This document shows, piece by piece, positions 63,744 through 64,000 of a DNA stretch of 64,000 nt (its first letter is position 1; each line of letters starts with the position of its first letter). Below the pieces are notes generated by a model. That model was not told the DNA's origin. It worked only from the letters and a program-made list of their open reading frames with translations, and searched no databases. Location: contig CALWOC010000001.1 of assembly GCA_944383015.1 (NCBI GenBank), positions 84,997 through 148,996 on the forward strand, written 5' to 3'. The position numbers were made by a program, and so were the translations under genes. The DNA is from an uncultured Clostridia bacterium (GTDB lineage: Bacteria > Bacillota > Clostridia > TANB77 > CAG-465).

Positions 63744-63772
63744 TTTACAGAAATATTTTTTTATTGTATAAT
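63744..63772 (+). promoter_or_regulatory. Promoter of the plsC-like gene
   Basis: -35 TTTACA (63744-63749), 17-base spacer, -10 TATAAT (63767-63772). Confidence 0.75.
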
Positions 63773-63823
63773 TAGGTTACAAAGCTTATACATACATAAG
63801 TACTGTTTATCAAGGGGGAAATT

Positions 63824-64000
63824 ATGGGAAAAGCTTTAAAAGTTATAGGAAAATTTATAATAGGTAATATATATATAGTTAAAGAATACAATAAGCCAGA
63901 CTTATCAAATGGTTCATATATACTTTGTCCAAATCACGTTAGTGACGCTGATGGTCCTGTAATGTGGACACATAACCAAAATATTAGAATACTTGCTAAA
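63824..64000 (+). CDS. plsC: 1-acyl-glycerol-3-phosphate acyltransferase-like protein, N-terminus only
   Basis: The first 59 codons; the rest lies beyond the window. CPNHVSDADGPV fits the catalytic NHxSxxD motif of PlsC-type acyltransferases, which add the second acyl chain in phosphatidic acid synthesis. AAGGGGGAAA precedes the ATG. The spacing of the His from the N-terminus is normal for small bacterial PlsC. Confidence 0.8.
   Translation, partial: MGKALKVIGKFIIGNIYIVKEYNKPDLSNGSYILCPNHVSDADGPVMWTHNQNIRILAK

Overview
The window is strongly A+T-rich DNA from a low-GC Gram-positive bacterium of the Clostridia type, perhaps an uncultured gut lineage. This rests on gene content and style: AGGAGG ribosome sites, TTGACA/TATAAT promoters, CsoR-type copper control, ABC-F ribosome protection, DisA/RadA, CarD, a tmRNA and a Spo0A-like regulator. 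Genes are tightly packed. Stops are mostly TAA or TAG, TGA is rare, and several terminator hairpins reuse the last codons of the gene they end. No rRNA, tRNA, insertion sequence, prophage or CRISPR array was seen.

Layout. 1-2350: copper operon csoR-copZ-copA, with copA cut by the window edge, driven by a promoter with the CsoR operator between -35 and -10. 2.4-9.1 kb: a membrane-bound XRE regulator, then NUDIX, GNAT, an Lsa/CplR-like ABC-F, a PPC/DUF296 protein, a P-loop kinase and RlmD. 9.2-9.6 kb: two small plus-strand genes, one of them extremely Cys/Gly-rich. 9.6-16 kb: uvrA, a methyltransferase, a histidine phosphatase, a GT51 transglycosylase and small unknowns. 16-23.5 kb: ligA-mfd-prsA-trmH-type methyltransferase. 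23.6-28.9 kb: addA-pgeF-pgsA, with no addB beside addA. 29-30.6 kb: tsaE-tsaB-rimI. 30.6-35.8 kb: a 1675-residue protein of unknown function whose 3' end overlaps a 49-codon gene in another frame. 36-42.7 kb: an anchored protein, a Lon-like AAA+ protease, arginase plus a MurE-family ligase, and a PHP protein.

42.8-47.2 kb is the most distinctive accessory block: a Spo0A-like regulator, phased A-tracts, a secreted protein interrupted by an in-frame TGA, and a three-gene MacB-type ABC transporter. 47.3-51 kb: carD and isoprenoid genes (uppS, HD protein, prenyl synthase, ispH). 51-54.8 kb: an SpaA/Cna-B-like surface protein, disA and radA. 55-58.9 kb: small membrane or unknown proteins and tmRNA (ssrA). 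58.9-62.2 kb: rpmG-secE-nusG-rplK-rplA-rplJ-rplL with an L10 leader, not followed by rpoBC. 62.3-64 kb: an OGG-type glycosylase overlapping a MutT-like gene, then the start of a plsC-like acyltransferase.

The best candidates for something undescribed are (a) the giant protein with its conserved-looking Cys/His region and overlapping 49-residue partner, and (b) the Spo0A-like regulator, secreted protein and ABC transporter locus. Both functions are inferred from sequence pattern and context only.
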